Source: Lichenicoccus roseus
GTDB lineage: Bacteria > Pseudomonadota > Alphaproteobacteria > Acetobacterales > Acetobacteraceae
Assembly (NCBI RefSeq): GCF_005844085.1
Contig: NZ_VCDI01000012.1
Coordinates: 22,450 to 86,449 of the forward strand
Length of the DNA stretch: 64,000 bases
Direction of reading: 5' to 3'
Positions 63,501-64,000 of the stretch are shown piece after piece; within the stretch, counting starts at the first letter, position 1; each line of letters opens with the position of its first letter. The position numbers were made by a program, and so were the translations under genes. The notes beneath the pieces were generated by a model that worked only from the letters and a program-made list of their open reading frames with translations, was not told the DNA's origin and searched no databases.

Positions 63501-64000
63501 GGCTACGGTCAGCTGGAGATCAACGAGAACGGCAGCGGCCTGAACCTCCTGCAGGTCGGTGGCGGGATCACCGCGGCTGGCGTGCAGGTCAGTGATGACA
63601 GGAATGGCAACGTCTTCCTGACAGACGGCGTCGGCGGCGACCGGATCCAGCTCGACGGCGAGCTCTACGGCGTTGGCTCTGGTGTCGAGCAGGTGCAGTT
63701 CGCCGACGGCACCACCTGGACCCAGGCTCAACTGGTGACCATGGCCACCACCGGCACGTCCGCCGGGCAGGGCCTCTACGGCAACGGCAACGCCAACGTC
63801 TTCGACAGCAAGGGTCTGGCCACCTACGAGCAAGGCAATGGCGGTGGGGACACCTTCATCTACAACGCCGGCTACGGTCAGCTGGAGATCAACGAGAACG
63901 GCAACGGGCTGAATGTCCTGCAACTTGGGAACGGGATCACCGCGGCTGGCGTGCAGGTCAGTGATGACAGGAATGGCAACGTCTTCCTGACAGACGGCGT
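57519..64000 (+). CDS. Giant RTX-like calcium-binding secreted protein, 3' end beyond window
   Basis: The frame from ATG 57519 (AGGAAG upstream) stays open to the window end, 2160 residues so far. About 60-130 is an Ala-rich hydrophobic region. About 145-260 has DPLIFNMSGTGLTL, FTGSGVAEQTAWLGAGNGLL and EF-hand-like DTNGDGVISGQE, typical of large RTX adhesins or toxins. From about residue 550 come repeats of GTSGSDLIDG...GNGGGDTF...GYGQLEI, the haemolysin-type calcium-binding-related domain. The middle has about 135-residue units (61450-62900) and the end has 123-residue units. Export by a type I system is expected, but no HlyB/D/TolC genes are in view. Confidence 0.85.
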   Translation, partial: MTVLQDVFDGAASALAGALQNAGPEFAPVAIAVTAVDGLVDADFGIIAASSGNSDNYETGLALAAEALGFAAALAAGTAAAPLIAPAVAAWGLTGAAATVAEYIALSAAGVGYGGIVSDAAEELGNFIRGALPQIPSWIDRTTGGVNNAQNDPLIFNMSGTGLTLKSTSETSPFFDFTGSGVAEQTAWLGAGNGLLTTAVPGLGSTSGLLTTFAQLVSFDTNGDGVISGQELDNIFYWSDANSDGAAEQGEISSLSDLGVVSIALATKELNEAIVGGVIEQEAVATMSDGSTREIASVQLQANPLSTIYTGAYSLTSAVEDLLNFKGYGALPDLRISMSQSDQLLDLVKTLQATDPNDSAAFDSSLQAVLYQWAGVGNVEPGSGQLFDGQKLAFLQALTNNYQSFFGTVEPHFIGQANYLQESWDSAFAALKARALVQTPSSPFGVDFVYTIALDAIVPTVSFTAAITDLASNVPADSQARVAYWSNALDIINESVLSLSSIIAVDSSAIAAQLQAVLPPSFSASQISAAASGNLSFVEGTALTKVLVGTIGSDLFQATAPGTELEGFGGGDLFIVETGLGSTEVNEIDNVAHPSNILLIEGVEPAQVTVSGDAAGDIILSLGDGSSIKIDEMLFQASYQSENAQGHNSIGANNQTAFGVQEVEFADGTVWTAAKVQAAEVADQAGNTSIYGTSGSDLIDGRGIATYEQGNGGGDTFVYDQGYGQLEIDEVDPSALPDNVLRFGAGITADEVTVMGDSLGDVTLTDGTTGDRIQIDGMLNSAKDGVQAIDFADGSVWTTAQILSLATTGTTGSDDLYGTSGANVFDGKGDSDYEQGDGGGDTFIFNQGYGTLEVNEYDTSRSNTNILALGTGINAVDLQISGDAAGDIVIKTGEAVDAIILENMLVSGRYGVQGVAFADGTVWTAAQVEALATTGTPGSDNLYGTSGPDTFDGKGGSDYEQGNGGGDTFIFNAGSGSLEINEQDSNPNNYNILTFGSGIQTSDIAVGADATGDVILTVGSGGDRVQIDNMLDGPQYGVQAVAFADGTVWSAASIVAGLPAGTAPRSSDYAQSLAFAEGDGPVTSNPIPGEIVAGEGISAANLILQSDAGGDLILKIEGTTDGLTVRDDFTYQSSGVVSQISGIRLADGSLIELPTYTQHEPADFTWQGSSTDLSLSGSNYGDNTFDLAPGGDTVTFGNSSDGGPGTNSVLFDKGDGNALINLDGGTGAITLAADIESSDVVLQADNTGDLTIELLDTGETLTVIDDLTPSSSIGAIGVSSSINELHFSDGSKVSLSAETGTNTPLVFTWIGSATDHTLVGSDLGSNTFIPGADGDSVTFGSRSVVGAATNLLNYSIGNGRVTLDLNGGTGAVEMGIGITQANLTFQADAVGDLTILDGTAGDSVVIENDLFSDKYGWNARLGAVNFSDGTSEAFNGGMTFTWTGTAVNTVLTGSGFGANVFNLAPGGDTVTLGNGSGSGSNRNTVNYGPGDGAATINMNGDNGSATLVFGKGITASDLIFQVDDSTGNLTILDGVAGDRVIIESDLFSDKYGWNARLSALSFGNGTAEVLSSGITFTWTGTATNTVLTGSGFGANVFNVAPGGDTVTLGNGSDSGSTKNTVNYGAGDGAATIDLNGNNGNATLAFGAGITASDLTFQSDAAGDLIILDGTAGDSVVIKDALYLDNFGGGVRLNNLTFSDGASKSLSIGMTFTWTATATATVLTGSGFGANVFNLAPGSDSVTFGNGSQSGSNWNTVNFAAGDGAVTINMNGASGALVLGTGIQISDLVFGQNAQGNETVAIDNTGDEVTFTNVSSNPLIDVDFDGAIYTAFVGASGNDRLYGSNSADVFDGRGGSDYEQGYGGGDIFIYNAGYGQLEINENGSGLNVLQVGGGITAAGVQVSDDNNGNVFLTDGVSGDRIQLDGELYGVGSGVEQVQFADGTVLSQSQLLAMATTGSSAGESLYGTGGAELFDSKGLATYERGNGGGDIFLYNAGYGQLEINENGSGLNLLQVGGGITAAGVQVSDDRNGNVFLTDGVGGDRIQLDGELYGVGSGVEQVQFADGTTWTQAQLVTMATTGTSAGQGLYGNGNANVFDSKGLATYEQGNGGGDTFIYNAGYGQLEINENGNGLNVLQLGNGITAAGVQVSDDRNGNVFLTDG
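63041..64000 (+). repeat. 369-bp tandem repeats in the RTX-like gene
   Basis: CGGCTACGGTCAGCTGGAGA recurs at 63131, 63500 and 63869, exactly 369 bp (123 codons) apart, with surrounding sequence nearly identical. This indicates recent duplication or gene conversion of the unit. Confidence 0.85.

Noticed and set aside
63045..63923. 292-codon minus-strand frame in the RTX repeats
   Set aside because: Its internal repeats only mirror the 369-bp repeats of the coding strand.
63041..64000. Possible CRISPR or satellite array
   Set aside because: Repeat unit is 369 bp and in frame with the RTX coding sequence; there are no spacers. No CRISPR array was found elsewhere in the window.

Overview
The window looks like part of a large accessory replicon, probably a conjugative or mobilisable plasmid, of a high-GC alphaproteobacterium. 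Acetobacteraceae (acetic acid bacteria and relatives) is my best guess. This rests on the style of the Ti-type TraA/TraC/TraD transfer genes, the RepA/iteron origin, the IS66, IS3, IS5 and IS1182 remnants and the protein flavour. It is inference; no rRNA or core chromosomal gene is present.

Layout. 1-2915: end of a conjugation operon (TraG/VirD4 coupling protein, CbbX-like AAA ATPase, two small envelope proteins). 3074-4000: ArdC-type antirestriction protein. 4546-7935: tightly overlapping operon (GIY-YIG protein, tyrosine recombinase, TauD-like dioxygenase, zinc-ribbon protein, second GIY-YIG protein). 8134-9540: two toxin-antitoxin pairs. 9783-15732: the most striking region, a single-strand cluster of PRTase-like protein, structured noncoding interval, retron-type reverse transcriptase, OLD/GajA-like nuclease and UvrD/GajB-like helicase. 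It reads as a retron joined to a Gabija-like pair. 15987-17813: helicase. 18163-19120: RHH antitoxin, frameshifted PIN toxin, recombinase remnant. 19244-23580: TetR regulator with a YiaA-like protein and an MFS-PlsC-acyl-ligase fusion. 23641-26288: lipase, resolvase and debris. 26423-29200: an IS1182-type element that appears to carry a membrane protein and a TetR regulator inside its inverted repeats. 29318-33579: small accessory genes, a second recombinase coupled to a GNAT gene and lying next to a tRNA-Glu-like sequence, and a secreted protein. 33597-35070: IS66/IS3 debris. 35170-37998: PHP-ATPase fusion, a defence candidate.

The plasmid backbone runs from 38118 to 52277: YefM-YoeB, a MobB-like protein, TraA relaxase, oriT, TraC/TraD, a methyltransferase, PrlF-YhaV, RepA with iterons, ParA with a small RHH partner and centromere-like repeats, a recombinase, and an operon ending in a ScpA-type kleisin. 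52704-55210 is a second immune-like locus: a ThsB-like TIR protein divergent from a TIR protein coupled to a SLOG-domain protein (Thoeris-like parts without a visible SIR2 effector). An IS5-family copy follows. The window ends inside a giant RTX-like secreted protein (57519 to beyond 64000).

How it fits together: transfer, replication, partition and five toxin-antitoxin loci make up the maintenance machinery. Between them lie islands of probable anti-phage systems (retron/Gabija-like, PHP-ATPase, TIR/SLOG). These islands are associated with a family of tyrosine recombinases whose start codons repeatedly overlap the stop codon of an unrelated accessory gene.
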